DNA from: Streptomyces sp. IMTB 2501
Lineage (GTDB): Bacteria > Actinomycetota > Actinomycetes > Streptomycetales > Streptomycetaceae
Length of the DNA: 64,000 nt
Assembly (NCBI RefSeq): GCF_001953885.1
Contig: NZ_MQUS01000016.1
Span: 6,898 to 70,897 of the forward strand
Direction of reading: 5' to 3'
In this document: in pieces, positions 50,001 to 58,205 of the stretch
How the letters are laid out: every line of letters starts with the position of its first letter
Numbering within the stretch: the first letter of the stretch is position 1
The notes under the pieces: generated by a model
The model's database searches: none
What the model was told of the DNA's origin: nothing
What the model saw: only the letters and a program-made list of their open reading frames with translations
Translations under genes and position numbers: made by a program

Positions 50001-50735
50001 CACCAGCTGGTGCCGCCTTCGCCCCCGGCCGAGGGCGAGGTCCTGCCCGAGGACCCCGAGCACCCGCGCAACCAGCCGAGGCCCTTCCACCGGGCCGAGC
50101 AGGAGCGCCGGCTGAAGGCCGCCGAGCGGGCGTACCAGCAGCTCGGCAAGGTCAATCCGCTGGCGCTGGAGGAGTTCGCGGCGCTGGAGGAGAGGCACAA
50201 GTTCCTCAGCGAGCAGCTGGAGGACCTGAAGAAGACCCGCGCCGACCTGCTTCAGGTGGTGAAGGAGGTCGACGAGCGCGTCGAGCAGGTCTTCACCGAG
50301 GCCTACCGGGACACGGCCCGAGAGTTCGAGGGCGTCTTCAGCCGGCTCTTCCCGGGCGGCGAGGGGCGCCTCGTCCTGACCGATCCCGACAACATGCTCA
50401 CCACCGGCGTGGACGTCGAGGCGCGTCCGCCGGGCAAGAAGGTGAAGCGGCTCTCCCTGCTGTCGGGCGGTGAACGCTCGCTGACGGCCGTCGCGCTGCT
50501 GGTATCGATCTTCAAGGCACGGCCGAGCCCGTTCTATGTCATGGACGAGGTCGAGGCGGCCCTGGACGACACCAACCTCCAGCGGCTGATCCGCATCATG
50601 CAGGAGTTGCAGGAGGCATCGCAGCTGATCGTGATCACGCACCAGAAGCGCACGATGGAGGTCGCCGACGCGCTCTACGGCGTGTCCATGCAGGGCGACG
50701 GTGTGTCCAAGGTCATTTCTCAGCGGCTTCGCTAG
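47097..50735 (+). CDS. smc: Chromosome segregation protein SMC
   Basis: A 1212-aa SMC ATPase that, with ScpA/ScpB, compacts and segregates the chromosome. Head: Walker A CVVGPNGSGKSNVVDALSW (near 31), signature LSLLSGGERSLTAVALL and Walker B FYVMDEVEAALDD near the C-terminus. The two long coiled coils and a hinge at about 500-660 are evident. The hinge contains a Gly/Ala/Pro-rich insertion (about 570-605) encoded by a dispersed repeat (48831-48905). No Shine-Dalgarno before the GTG; TAGAGT ends 8 nt upstream, suggesting a leaderless start. Confidence 0.97.
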   Translation: MHLKALTLRGFKSFASATTLRFEPGITCVVGPNGSGKSNVVDALSWVMGEQGAKSLRGGKMEDVIFAGTTGRPPLGRAEVSLTIDNSDGALPIEYAEVTITRIMFRNGGSEYQINGDTCRLLDIQELLSDSGIGREMHVIVGQGQLDSVLHADPMGRRAFIEEAAGVLKHRKRKEKALRKLDAMQANLARVQDLTDELRRQLKPLGRQAAVARRAAVIQADLRDARLRLLADDLVRLRQALQTEVADEAALKERKEAAEQELKKALQREALLEDEVRQLTPRLQRAQQTWYELSQLAERVRGTVSLADARVKSATSAPPDERRGRDPEDLEREAARIREQEAELEAALEAAERALDDTVAHRAELERELAVEERRLKDVARAIADRREGLARLNGQVNAARSRAASAQAEIDRLATARDEAQERATRAQEEYETLKAEVDGLDADDADLAERHDAAKRRLAEAEAALSAAREAATAAERSRAATQARHEALALGLRRKDGTGILLGARDRLTGVLGPAAELLTVTPGYEVPLAAAFGAAADAIAVSTPASAAEAIRLLRKQDGGRAALLLAGAPEGAPARGAGQPHRAAPPPDAAGHNEPADAGPSGSPLPAERLLAADLVRGPADLMPAVRRLLHGMVVVDTLEDAEDLVYAHPELTAVTAEGDLLGAHFAHGGSAGAPSLLEVQASVDEAAAELAELAVRCEGLAEAQHTAAEHRGQAAALVEELGERRRAADREKSAVAQQLGRLAGQARGAAGEAERSAAAAARAQEALDKAVQEAEELAERLAVAEEMPVEEEPDTSARDRLAADGANARQTEMEARLQVRTHEERVKGLAGRADSLDRAARAEREARTRAEQRRARLRHEAAVAEAVAFGARQLLAHIEVSLARAEQERSAAEAAKARREQELTTARTQGRDLKAELDKLTDSVHRGEVLGAEKRLRIEQLESKALEELGVEPAGLVEEYGPHQLVPPSPPAEGEVLPEDPEHPRNQPRPFHRAEQERRLKAAERAYQQLGKVNPLALEEFAALEERHKFLSEQLEDLKKTRADLLQVVKEVDERVEQVFTEAYRDTAREFEGVFSRLFPGGEGRLVLTDPDNMLTTGVDVEARPPGKKVKRLSLLSGGERSLTAVALLVSIFKARPSPFYVMDEVEAALDDTNLQRLIRIMQELQEASQLIVITHQKRTMEVADALYGVSMQGDGVSKVISQRLR
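48831..48905 (+). repeat. Dispersed GC-rich repeat, copy C, in frame inside smc
   Basis: AGGGGCGCGGGGCAGC, GTGCGGCTCCGCCGC, CCGGCCACAACGAACCCGC and GGACGCC follow the same order as the reverse complement of 15661-15741. A perfect GCCGCAC/GTGCGGC hairpin is inside, and just upstream (48803-48834) a near-perfect CTTGCGGG...CCCGCAAG dyad. It adds about 25 hinge residues without breaking the frame. Confidence 0.75.
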
Positions 50736-50821
50736 CCGATTCAAGATCAACTCCTCTTGTGTTCGAGAAGTGAACGCAAGCCGGTATAGGGAATATCTAG
50801 AAGCTCACAGTGGCTGAACTA

Positions 50822-50861
50822 TTGACTTCGAAACTTGAAGGCATAGTCTCTGCAACGTTGC
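50822..50861 (+). promoter_or_regulatory. glcP promoter and LacI-type operator candidate
   Basis: TTGACT (50822-50827) and TAGTCT (50844-50849) with a 16-bp spacer are followed by the perfect palindrome GCAACGTTGC (50852-50861) at the expected transcription start. Even palindromes with central CG like this are typical LacI/GalR-family operators, so a sugar-responsive repressor may act here. Confidence 0.55.
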
Positions 50862-50962
50862 TTTTACCTTCAGGTGTGAGCGCAGTTCAGGTATGCGCCA
50901 CTTGATCCTGACAGGGCTCGCCCCCCACCCCGGCAGCGTTGCCGTGGCCCGAGGAGATACAC

Positions 50963-52381
50963 GTGACCAGCACAGCGCAGGCACCTCAGTCAGGAGCCAG
51001 GACGGCTCACCCCGAGCATCTCGGGCACGTCATCTTCATCGCGGCGGCCGCCGCCATGGGCGGTTTCCTCTTCGGTTACGACAGCTCCGTGATCAACGGC
51101 GCCGTCGAGGCCATCCGCGGCCGTTACGACATCGGATCCGCGGCCCTCGCCCAGGTCATCGCGATCGCCCTGATCGGCTGTGCCATCGGCGCCGCGACGG
51201 CAGGCCGCATAGCCGACCGCATCGGCCGTATCCGCTGTATGCAGATCGCCGCGGTCCTCTTCACCATCAGCGCCGTCGGCTCCGCGCTGCCCTTCGCGCT
51301 GTGGGACCTCGCCTTCTGGCGCATCGTCGGCGGCTTCGCCATCGGCATGGCCTCCGTCATCGGCCCGGCCTACATCGCCGAGGTCGCCCCGCCCGCCTAC
51401 CGTGGCCGGCTCGGCTCCTTCCAGCAGGCCGCGATCGTCGTCGGTATCGCCATCTCCCAGCTGGTCAACTGGGGCCTGCTGAACGCCGCCGGGGGCAACC
51501 AGCGCGGCCACCTGATGGGCCTGGAGGCCTGGCAGGTCATGCTCGGCGTCATGGTCGTCCCGGCCGTCCTCTACGGCCTGCTCTCCTTCGCGATCCCCGA
51601 GTCCCCCCGCTTCCTGATCTCCGTCGGCAAGCGTGAGCGGGCCAAGGAGATCCTCACCGAGGTCGAGGGCCAGGGCGCCGACCTGGACGCCCGCGTCGCC
51701 GAGATCGAGCACGCGATGAAGAGCGAGCACAAGTCCACCTTCAAGGACCTGCTCGGTGGCGGCTTCTTCTTCAAGCCGATCGTCTGGATCGGTATCGGCC
51801 TGTCGGTCTTCCAGCAGTTCGTCGGCATCAACGTCGCGTTCTACTACTCCTCCACCCTGTGGCAGTCGGTCGGCGTCGACCCGACGGACTCGTTCTTCTA
51901 CTCCTTCACGACGTCGATCATCAACATCATCGGCACCGTGATCGCGATGATCTTCGTGGACCGCATCGGCCGCAAGCCGCTCGCCCTCATCGGCTCGGTC
52001 GGCATGGCCGTCGGCCTCGCGCTGGAGGCCTGGGCGTTCAGCTCCCACCTGGTCGACGGCAAGCTCCCGGCGACCCAGGGCTGGGTCGCCCTGATCGCCG
52101 CCCATGTGTTCGTCCTCTTCTTCGCCCTGTCGTGGGGCGTGGTGGTCTGGGTCTTCCTCGGTGAGATGTTCCCGAACAAGATCCGCGCCGCCGCCCTGGG
52201 CGTGGCCGCCTCCGCGCAGTGGATCGCCAACTGGGCCATCACCGCGAGCTTCCCGTCGCTGGCCGACTGGAACCTCTCCGGCACGTACGTCATCTACACG
52301 ATCTTCGCCGCGCTCTCCATCCCGTTCGTCCTGAAGTTCGTCAAGGAGACGAAGGGCAAGGCGCTGGAGGAGATGGGCTGA
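50963..52381 (+). CDS. glcP: Glucose permease GlcP (MFS sugar/H+ symporter)
   Basis: A 472-aa major facilitator sugar porter, same length as the S. coelicolor glucose permease. Twelve membrane segments are evident. Signatures: FLFGYDSSVINGAVEAI, GRIADRIGRIR in loop 2-3, PESPRFLISVGK after TM6, QQFVGINVAFYYS in TM7 and VDRIGRKPL in loop 8-9. It imports glucose with protons and underlies carbon catabolite repression via glucose kinase. GAGGAG precedes the GTG start. A promoter with an operator-like palindrome lies 100-140 bp upstream; a strong terminator follows. Confidence 0.93.
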   Translation: MTSTAQAPQSGARTAHPEHLGHVIFIAAAAAMGGFLFGYDSSVINGAVEAIRGRYDIGSAALAQVIAIALIGCAIGAATAGRIADRIGRIRCMQIAAVLFTISAVGSALPFALWDLAFWRIVGGFAIGMASVIGPAYIAEVAPPAYRGRLGSFQQAAIVVGIAISQLVNWGLLNAAGGNQRGHLMGLEAWQVMLGVMVVPAVLYGLLSFAIPESPRFLISVGKRERAKEILTEVEGQGADLDARVAEIEHAMKSEHKSTFKDLLGGGFFFKPIVWIGIGLSVFQQFVGINVAFYYSSTLWQSVGVDPTDSFFYSFTTSIINIIGTVIAMIFVDRIGRKPLALIGSVGMAVGLALEAWAFSSHLVDGKLPATQGWVALIAAHVFVLFFALSWGVVVWVFLGEMFPNKIRAAALGVAASAQWIANWAITASFPSLADWNLSGTYVIYTIFAALSIPFVLKFVKETKGKALEEMG

Positions 52382-52437
52382 GGCCCGCAGACCCGAGGAG
52401 ACGGGCCCAGACCCCGCTGCCCTTCTCCTCGTACCGT

Positions 52438-52478
52438 CCGCTGCCCCCGCTCGGCCACTGCCCGAGCGGGGGCAGCGG
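52438..52478. terminator. glcP terminator
   Basis: A 17-bp stem (CCGCTGCCCCCGCTCGG and its complement) with a 7-nt loop, between glcP and a convergent gene. Confidence 0.88.
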
Positions 52479-52496
52479 TCTGTTGTGGGCTCGTCC

Positions 52497-52874
52497 TCAC
52501 CAGATGAGGACGCCACCGCCGATCTCCAGGGCCTGGTGCGCGCTCTCCTCGATGATCCGCAGGCGGGTCTCGATCCGATGCCGGTGCTCCTCCACCGTCC
52601 GCGGCCGGCCGGTGCCGTGCGCGACCGCGTCGAGACGGGTGCGCAGCAGGGCGACCTCGCGCAGGAACTCCGCCACGTCCCCGGCCTCCACGTAGAGGTC
52701 GCCCTCTGCCAGCAGGGGCAGGAATCGGGCGCCGAGCGCGCGCACGAACGCGTGTCCCCACACCGTCGTGCGCCACGACTCGAAGCCGGCGGACCGGCAC
52801 ACGTCGTCCGGCACGTCGAGTATCCGGATCTCTCCGTCCGGCTCGCGGACGAACACTTCCACCAACAGACTCAT
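52497..52874 (-). CDS. Conserved hypothetical protein
   Basis: A 125-aa soluble protein (MSLLVEVFVREPDGEIRILDVPDDV...) with mixed strands first and helices later (AEFLREVALLRTRLDAVA, VEEHRHRIETRLRIIEES). I recognise no catalytic motif. The pattern of short strands followed by a helical tail is common in stand-alone Streptomyces proteins of the immunity/SMI1-like type, but similarity is not sufficient to name it. GGTGGA lies upstream of the ATG. It is a separate small unit downstream of the LLM oxidoreductase, in the same direction. Confidence 0.7.
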   Translation of the reverse strand: MSLLVEVFVREPDGEIRILDVPDDVCRSAGFESWRTTVWGHAFVRALGARFLPLLAEGDLYVEAGDVAEFLREVALLRTRLDAVAHGTGRPRTVEEHRHRIETRLRIIEESAHQALEIGGGVLIW

Positions 52875-52927
52875 GACGGCAGTCCACCACCGCCGGCCCC
52901 GGCCGAACCACCGGTTGTCGCCGTGGC

Positions 52928-53899
52928 TCAGCCGCCCAGCTCCGGCAGCACCCGCTCCGCGAACAACCGCAGGCTGCGCCAGCCCTCCTCCAGTGGCATC
53001 CCGCCCGCCAGTGGATGCAGGACGAGGCTGTCCAGGCCCTGCGTCACGCACTGCTCCGGGGTGAGGATCCGGTACACGCCCTCCGCGCGCAGCTCCTCCA
53101 CCGTCGCGGCCGCCGACTTCACGGCCGAGCGGATCTGCCCCGACTGCCAGGAGGCGTACGTCCGTGCCTCGTGCAGGAAATGCTCGCCGTACACGGCCCA
53201 CGCCCGGTCCGGGTCCTCGGCGAGGTGCAGGAGCGGGGTCTCGGCGGGGGGCATCATCGTCCAGCCCTCGGTGCCGTACTCGGTGAGCTTCTCCTTGTAG
53301 TACGCCTCCAGCTCCGGCAGATGCGCGCTCGGGAAGAACGGCAGGCCGAGCCGGGCCGCGCGACGGGCGGCCGCCTTCGAGGAACCGCCGACCAGCAGGA
53401 GCGGGTGCGGGGCGGTGTACGGGCGCGGGGTGAGTCGTACCGTGCGGCCCTGGTACGTGAACGCGTCGCCGGACCAGGCCTTCAGCAGGGTCTCCAGCAG
53501 CTCGTCCTGGAGCCGGCCCCGGCGCTTCCAGTCCACGCCCAACAGGGCGTACTCCTCGGGCCGGTAGCCGATCCCGGCCACCGTCACCAGCCGCCCGCCG
53601 CTCAACAGGTCAAGTACGGCGATCTCCTCGGCCAGGCGCAGGGGGTCGTGCAGGGGACCGATCACCGCGGACACCGTCACCGCGATGTTCCGGGTCGCCC
53701 CGAACACCGCGCCCGCGAAGGCGAACGGCGACGGCAGCCAGTTGTTCTCGGCGCCGTGGTGCTCCTCGGTCTGCACGGTGCTGATCCCGTGCTCGTCCGC
53801 GTACCGAGCCATCTCCAGGGCGGCCCGGTAGCGGGCGGAGAGGGCGGCGGGGGAGGCGCCGGGAGCGACGAGGTTGAAACGGACGACCGTGACGGGCAT
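52928..53899 (-). CDS. LLM-class (probably F420-dependent) oxidoreductase
   Basis: A 323-aa luciferase-like TIM-barrel oxidoreductase. Features: VVRFNLVAPGASP, ADEHGISTVQTEEHHG (substrate/flavin face), GAVFGATRNIAVTVSAVIGPLHDPLRLAEEIAVLDLLSGGRL (the family block) and LLLVGGSSKAAARRAARLG. Such enzymes use F420 or FMN; cofC at 15813 shows F420 synthesis is encoded. GGAGGGGGA precedes the ATG. The substrate is unknown. The NCS1 permease gene lies 135 bp upstream in the same direction. Confidence 0.88.
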   Translation of the reverse strand: MPVTVVRFNLVAPGASPAALSARYRAALEMARYADEHGISTVQTEEHHGAENNWLPSPFAFAGAVFGATRNIAVTVSAVIGPLHDPLRLAEEIAVLDLLSGGRLVTVAGIGYRPEEYALLGVDWKRRGRLQDELLETLLKAWSGDAFTYQGRTVRLTPRPYTAPHPLLLVGGSSKAAARRAARLGLPFFPSAHLPELEAYYKEKLTEYGTEGWTMMPPAETPLLHLAEDPDRAWAVYGEHFLHEARTYASWQSGQIRSAVKSAAATVEELRAEGVYRILTPEQCVTQGLDSLVLHPLAGGMPLEEGWRSLRLFAERVLPELGG

Positions 53900-54034
53900 G
53901 GGAAGTCCCCCTCCGGTGCGATGCGGTGGAGGGGGACGTTAGCTGACGTGGCGTCAGATTGCCATGGAGAGGCGGGAGACAGGCTCGCGGGACGACCGAA
54001 GCCGTACCGGCGCGGCCTCTTCGGCCGAGCCGCC

Positions 54035-55498
54035 CTACGCGTCGACGGCCGCGCGCTCCCCGGCCGGATCGGCCGCCCCGGTGGCGGACTCGGCCGGGCG
54101 GGCCACCGCCGGCTTCGGCAGGACCAGGTACAGCAGGCCCGAGATCACGATCGTGGCGACCCAGCCGAGGCCGTACTCGCCGATCACGTTGTTCTTCGCG
54201 AGCGGGCCGGTGAACCAGTCCGAGGTCGTGAACATCAGGCCCGAGACCAGGCCGATCGCCCAGGCGGCCACGGCCGCGGGGGAGAAGCCGCCCTTGTACC
54301 AGTAGGCGCTGGTGCGGGTCGTGTCCACCATGGCCCGGCCGTCGTACTCGGTACGGCGCAGCATGTCCGCGCCGAAGACGCCGACCCAGGCGGAGAAGGC
54401 GACCGCCAGCAGCGACAGGAAGGCGATGAAGGAGCCCATGAAGCTCGTCGCCACCAGCATCAGCACCCCGCCGAAGACCAGCGAGATCACGGCGTTCACC
54501 GAGACCGCCCAGTGCCGCGGCACCTTGAAACCGAGGGTCTGTGCGGTGAAGCCCGCCGAGTACATCGACATCGAGTTGATCAGCAGCATGCCGATCAGCG
54601 CGATGAACAGGTACGGCACCGCGATCCACGTCGGCAGGATCTCGCCGAGGAAGGAGACCGGGTCGGTGGCCGAGGCCAGGTCCGGTGTGGACACCGCCAT
54701 CACCGCGCCCATCAGGACCATGGGGAGCACGACCACACCGGCGCCGCCGACCGCCGTGCCCACGATCGCCTTCGAGGACGCCGTACGCGGCAGATAGCGG
54801 GTGAAGTCCGGCGCGGACGGGATCCAGCTGACACCACCGGCCGCGATCATGCCGACACCGGTGATCACCGCGGCCGTCGAACCGCCGCCGTGGTGCACCA
54901 CCTTCGACCAGTTCGTGTTCACGGCCAGGTACCCCAGCACCAGCACCGAGAACAGACCGAAGAAATAGGTCGCGTACTTGTTGCACTTCTGCACGGCGTT
55001 GATGCCGAGCCCGGAGATCGCGAAGGTGGCGACGACGAACGCCAGCAGCATCACCATGTCCAGCACGCTGTTCGCCTTGAGGCCGAACAGGATGTCCAGG
55101 ATGGTGAGCATCGCGTAGGCGCCGGTGACCGCGTTGATCGTCTCCCAGCCCCAGCGCGCGACCCAGATCAGCGAGCCGGGCAGCAGATTGCCGCGCTGGC
55201 CGAAGACCGCGCGTGAGAGCGCCATGCCGGGCGCGCCGCCGCGCTTGCCGGCGATGCCGATCAGCCCGACGAGGCCGTACGACACGATCGGCGCGGCCGC
55301 CGCGACGACGAGCGCCTGCCAGATGTCCAGGTGGTACGCCACGACGAGGCTCGCGCCCATCGTCAGCAGCAGCACGCTGATGTTGGCGCCGACCCAGGTG
55401 GGGAACAGCTCACGGGTCTTCGCGGTGCGCTCGTGATCCGGGACCTGCTCGATGCCTCGGGTCTCGAGAGCGCCTTCGGTCTCGACGGTTTTGGTCAT
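54035..55498 (-). CDS. NCS1-family nucleobase permease (cytosine/purine type)
   Basis: A 487-aa membrane protein of the nucleobase:cation symporter-1 family (CodB-like). About twelve hydrophobic segments occur, beginning FPTWVGANISVLLLTMGASLVVAY. The family motifs APIVSYGLVGLIGIAGKRGGAPGMALSRAVFGQRG and the SWIPSAPDFTRYLP block are clear. It imports cytosine, purines or allantoin-like compounds; the specific substrate cannot be assigned. It lies upstream of the LLM oxidoreductase in the same direction and divergent from ftsY. Confidence 0.9.
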   Translation of the reverse strand: MTKTVETEGALETRGIEQVPDHERTAKTRELFPTWVGANISVLLLTMGASLVVAYHLDIWQALVVAAAAPIVSYGLVGLIGIAGKRGGAPGMALSRAVFGQRGNLLPGSLIWVARWGWETINAVTGAYAMLTILDILFGLKANSVLDMVMLLAFVVATFAISGLGINAVQKCNKYATYFFGLFSVLVLGYLAVNTNWSKVVHHGGGSTAAVITGVGMIAAGGVSWIPSAPDFTRYLPRTASSKAIVGTAVGGAGVVVLPMVLMGAVMAVSTPDLASATDPVSFLGEILPTWIAVPYLFIALIGMLLINSMSMYSAGFTAQTLGFKVPRHWAVSVNAVISLVFGGVLMLVATSFMGSFIAFLSLLAVAFSAWVGVFGADMLRRTEYDGRAMVDTTRTSAYWYKGGFSPAAVAAWAIGLVSGLMFTTSDWFTGPLAKNNVIGEYGLGWVATIVISGLLYLVLPKPAVARPAESATGAADPAGERAAVDA

Positions 55499-55667
55499 GA
55501 AGAAATGGCCAGACGTGGGGGGACAGCGGACGGTCGGACTCTACGCGCGTCAACAGAGCCGCCACCATCGTACTTTGCTCCCACTCCTCGCATTACGTGG
55601 CGTTTGTCTCTCAGAGGAAGCCACAAATAGGCCCTCGTCGTAACCCATGGCTGATACTGGACGGGTT

Positions 55668-56882
55668 ATGGAAACCGTCATCCTTGCTGTAGTCATCGCC
55701 GTGGTCGTGATCGGCGCGCTCGGTGGGCTGATCGTCGGCAGCCGGCGCCGTAAGCCGCTGCCTCCGCCGCCCCCGAAGACGCCCGACATCACCGCGCCCC
55801 CGGCCGAGCCGCACGTCGGCGACGAGGCCGAGACACCGCGCGACGAACCGCGCCGGACGATCGAGGAGGTGGATCTCCCCGGCGGCGCCGCACCGGTCGC
55901 CGTGGAGGAGCCTCCGGCCGGCCCCGCCCTCGAAGAGGCGCCCGAGCTAGAGATCCCGGAGCCCACCGCAGGCCGGCTGGTCCGGCTGCGCGCCCGCCTG
56001 TCCCGCTCCCAGAACGCCCTCGGCAAGGGCCTGCTCACGCTGCTCTCGCGCGAGCACCTGGACGACGAGACCTGGGAGGAGATCGAGGACACGCTGCTCA
56101 CCGCCGACGTCGGCGTGCAGCCCACCCAGGAGCTGGTCGAGGGCCTGCGCGAGCGCGTGAAGGTGCTCGGCACCCGTACCCCGGAGGAGCTGCGCGGCCT
56201 GCTGCGCGAGGAGCTGCTCAAGCTGGTCGGCACCGAGGTCGACCGCTCGGTGAAGACCGAGCCCGAGGACCGCAAGCCCGGCATCGTGATGGTCGTCGGC
56301 GTCAACGGCACCGGCAAGACCACCACCACCGGCAAGCTCGCGCGCGTGCTCGTGGCCGACGGCCGCACCGTAGTGCTGGGCGCCGCCGACACCTTCCGGG
56401 CCGCCGCCGCCGACCAGCTGCAGACCTGGGGCGAGCGGGTCGGCGCCTACACCGTGCGCGGGCCGGAGGCCGGTGACCCCGCCTCCGTCGCCTTCGACGC
56501 GGTCAAGGAAGGCAAGGAGATGGGGGTCGACGTCGTCCTCATCGACACCGCCGGCCGGCTGCACACCAAGACCGGCCTCATGGACGAGCTGGGCAAGGTC
56601 AAGCGGGTCGTGGAGAAGCACGCGCCGCTCGACGAGGTGCTGCTCGTCCTGGACGCCACCACCGGCCAGAACGGCCTGGTGCAGGCCCGCGTCTTCGCGG
56701 AGGTCGTGGACATCACCGGCATCGTGCTGACCAAGCTGGACGGCACGGCCAAGGGCGGCATTGTCGTCGCCGTCCAGCGCGAGCTGGGCGTGCCGGTCAA
56801 GCTGGTCGGTCTCGGCGAGGGCGCGGACGATCTCGCGCCGTTCGAGCCGGAGGCTTTCGTGGACGCCCTGATCGGCGAGTAG
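55668..56882 (+). CDS. ftsY: Signal recognition particle receptor FtsY
   Basis: A 404-aa SRP receptor GTPase that docks ribosome-SRP complexes at the Sec translocon. An N-terminal membrane segment (ETVILAVVIAVVVIGALGG) typical of actinobacterial FtsY is followed by a Pro/Glu-rich A domain, then the N domain (SRSQNALGKGLLTLL) and G domain: GVNGTGKTTTTGKLA, DTFRAAAADQL, VLIDTAGRLHTK and TKLDGTAKGG. The ATG at 55668 directly before the membrane segment is chosen over a frame seven codons longer. A U-tract terminator follows. Confidence 0.95.
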   Translation: METVILAVVIAVVVIGALGGLIVGSRRRKPLPPPPPKTPDITAPPAEPHVGDEAETPRDEPRRTIEEVDLPGGAAPVAVEEPPAGPALEEAPELEIPEPTAGRLVRLRARLSRSQNALGKGLLTLLSREHLDDETWEEIEDTLLTADVGVQPTQELVEGLRERVKVLGTRTPEELRGLLREELLKLVGTEVDRSVKTEPEDRKPGIVMVVGVNGTGKTTTTGKLARVLVADGRTVVLGAADTFRAAAADQLQTWGERVGAYTVRGPEAGDPASVAFDAVKEGKEMGVDVVLIDTAGRLHTKTGLMDELGKVKRVVEKHAPLDEVLLVLDATTGQNGLVQARVFAEVVDITGIVLTKLDGTAKGGIVVAVQRELGVPVKLVGLGEGADDLAPFEPEAFVDALIGE

Positions 56883-56912
56883 CGCATACGGATACCTACA
56901 GGTGCTCAGCGA

Positions 56913-56962
56913 GAAGCGCCCGGCCCCCGGTTCCAGTCGGGGGCGGGCGCTTCGCCTTTTTG
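56913..56962 (+). terminator. ftsY intrinsic terminator
   Basis: GAAGCGCCCG/CGGGCGCTTC outer stem plus CCCCCG/CGGGGG inner stem, followed by CCTTTTTG. About 30 bp after the ftsY stop. Confidence 0.9.
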
Positions 56963-57059
56963 CGCCTGAGCCGGCGCCGCTCGCGCGGATGTGGTTGCTC
57001 GCCGTCGTGGCGGCTCAATTGATGGTTGCTGTGGGTGGGGGGAGAATTGGCTGGGCGCG

Positions 57060-57716
57060 TTACGTGCGCGAACGGTGTGCCACGTAGGCCAGGGTGCCCA
57101 GCAGCAGGCGCGCCGCCGGCGGCCGGGTCGCCGAGTCCAGCGCGGGTGGGCGCAGCCAGTGCACAGGGCCCAGGCCGCCCCGGTCGGAGGGCGGCGCGGT
57201 GACGTACGTACCGGGGCCGAGGCCGCGCAGGTCCAGGGCCGAGGGGTCGTCCCAGCCCATGCGGTAGAGCAGCCGGGGGAGTTCGGCGGCGGCGCCGGGG
57301 GCGACGAAGAAGTGGGCGCGGCCTTCCGGGGTCGCGGTGACCGGGCCGAGGGGGAGGCCCATGCGCTCCAGGCGGACCAGGGCGCGGCGGCCGGCGGCCT
57401 CGGAGACCTCGATGACGTCGAACGCCTGGCCCACGGGCAGCATCACCGCGGCGCCCGGGAACTCGGACCAGGCCTTGCTCACCTCGTCCAGCGTGGCCCC
57501 GGCCGGCACATGGGGCGCGAAGTCCAGCGGATGCGCGCCCGGTGCCGTACAGTCGGCGCGTCCGCATGAGCAGGCGCCCGCCGCGGCCCGTGCCCCCGGC
57601 ACCACGTCCCAGCCCCACAGCCCCGTGAACTCGGCGACGGCGGTGCACTCCGACGAACGGCCGCGCCGGCGCGTGCCGGAGCGGATCTCGCGAATGCCGC
57701 CGATCGTGAAGCCCAT
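57060..57716 (-). CDS. Bifunctional DNA primase/polymerase (prim-pol) domain protein
   Basis: A 218-aa protein matching the archaeo-eukaryotic primase-polymerase fold as a single domain. Visible parts are FTGLWGWDVVPGARAAAGACSC, CGRADCTAPGAHPLDFAP (Cys/His cluster that may bind zinc), VMLPVGQAFDVIEVSEAAG (the catalytic acidic/Asp region), AHFFVAPG and LDLRGLGPGTYVTAPPS. Helicase and other partner domains found in plasmid or phage prim-pols are missing. Streptomyces genomes carry such stand-alone genes; they may fill gaps or prime repair synthesis. The usual catalytic DxD is not evident (DVIEVSE), so activity is uncertain. GGAGG precedes the ATG. Confidence 0.82.
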   Translation of the reverse strand: MGFTIGGIREIRSGTRRRGRSSECTAVAEFTGLWGWDVVPGARAAAGACSCGRADCTAPGAHPLDFAPHVPAGATLDEVSKAWSEFPGAAVMLPVGQAFDVIEVSEAAGRRALVRLERMGLPLGPVTATPEGRAHFFVAPGAAAELPRLLYRMGWDDPSALDLRGLGPGTYVTAPPSDRGGLGPVHWLRPPALDSATRPPAARLLLGTLAYVAHRSRT

Positions 57717-58205
57717 GCCCCCTCCAACGGGTCAGCGCGCCGGTGGTTACGACACGGAACGAGACGAAAGCGGAATGTAACGCTACGGCTCCGCCTTCCC
57801 GCGGCGAGGCGAGGTCAGGCGGCGCCTTGAAGCGCTCCGAGTGGCGCATCGGGGACCGTGCGCCCCCAGTGCGCGTCACTCCGCCCACTTCCGGCCGTCC
57901 TATGTCAAGTGAATCGCGGACGGGCAACCATGAGTTCATTCGAAGGGGTGGCGAATGGTGGCGTTTCCGGGATCCCCGTGGCTGAGCGGGTGATCGTAGG
58001 ATTACTGTGAGTGTGCGAGTCCGGGAGGCATATGCATCCAGGGGTATGCCGGAGGCGAGTCGTCAGCTCGTTCGATGGGTGAGAACCGACGGACGGGAAG
58101 CCGTATTTACCGGCATTCTGATAGGGCTTGGCGCGCGGTGGTCTCCCTCTGGGGCGACCGAGGGTCGCAACGACGACAAGTGGTCTCAGGGATGGGGGCG
58201 TTCCA
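57717..58205. other. Intergenic region upstream of nsdA
   Basis: 489 bp between the divergent prim-pol and nsdA genes. It is visibly AT-richer than coding DNA, as expected of a control region. A short frame at 58007-58225 lacks normal codon bias and overlaps nsdA; I do not call it. A GGCATATGC-type small palindrome lies near 58027 and a TAGGAT -10-like element near 57997. No terminator or RNA gene is seen. Confidence 0.5.

Noticed and set aside
57746..57761. GTTAC-n6-GAACG resembling a GlnR half-box upstream of the prim-pol gene
   Set aside because: Only one imperfect half is present and the gene has no nitrogen link.
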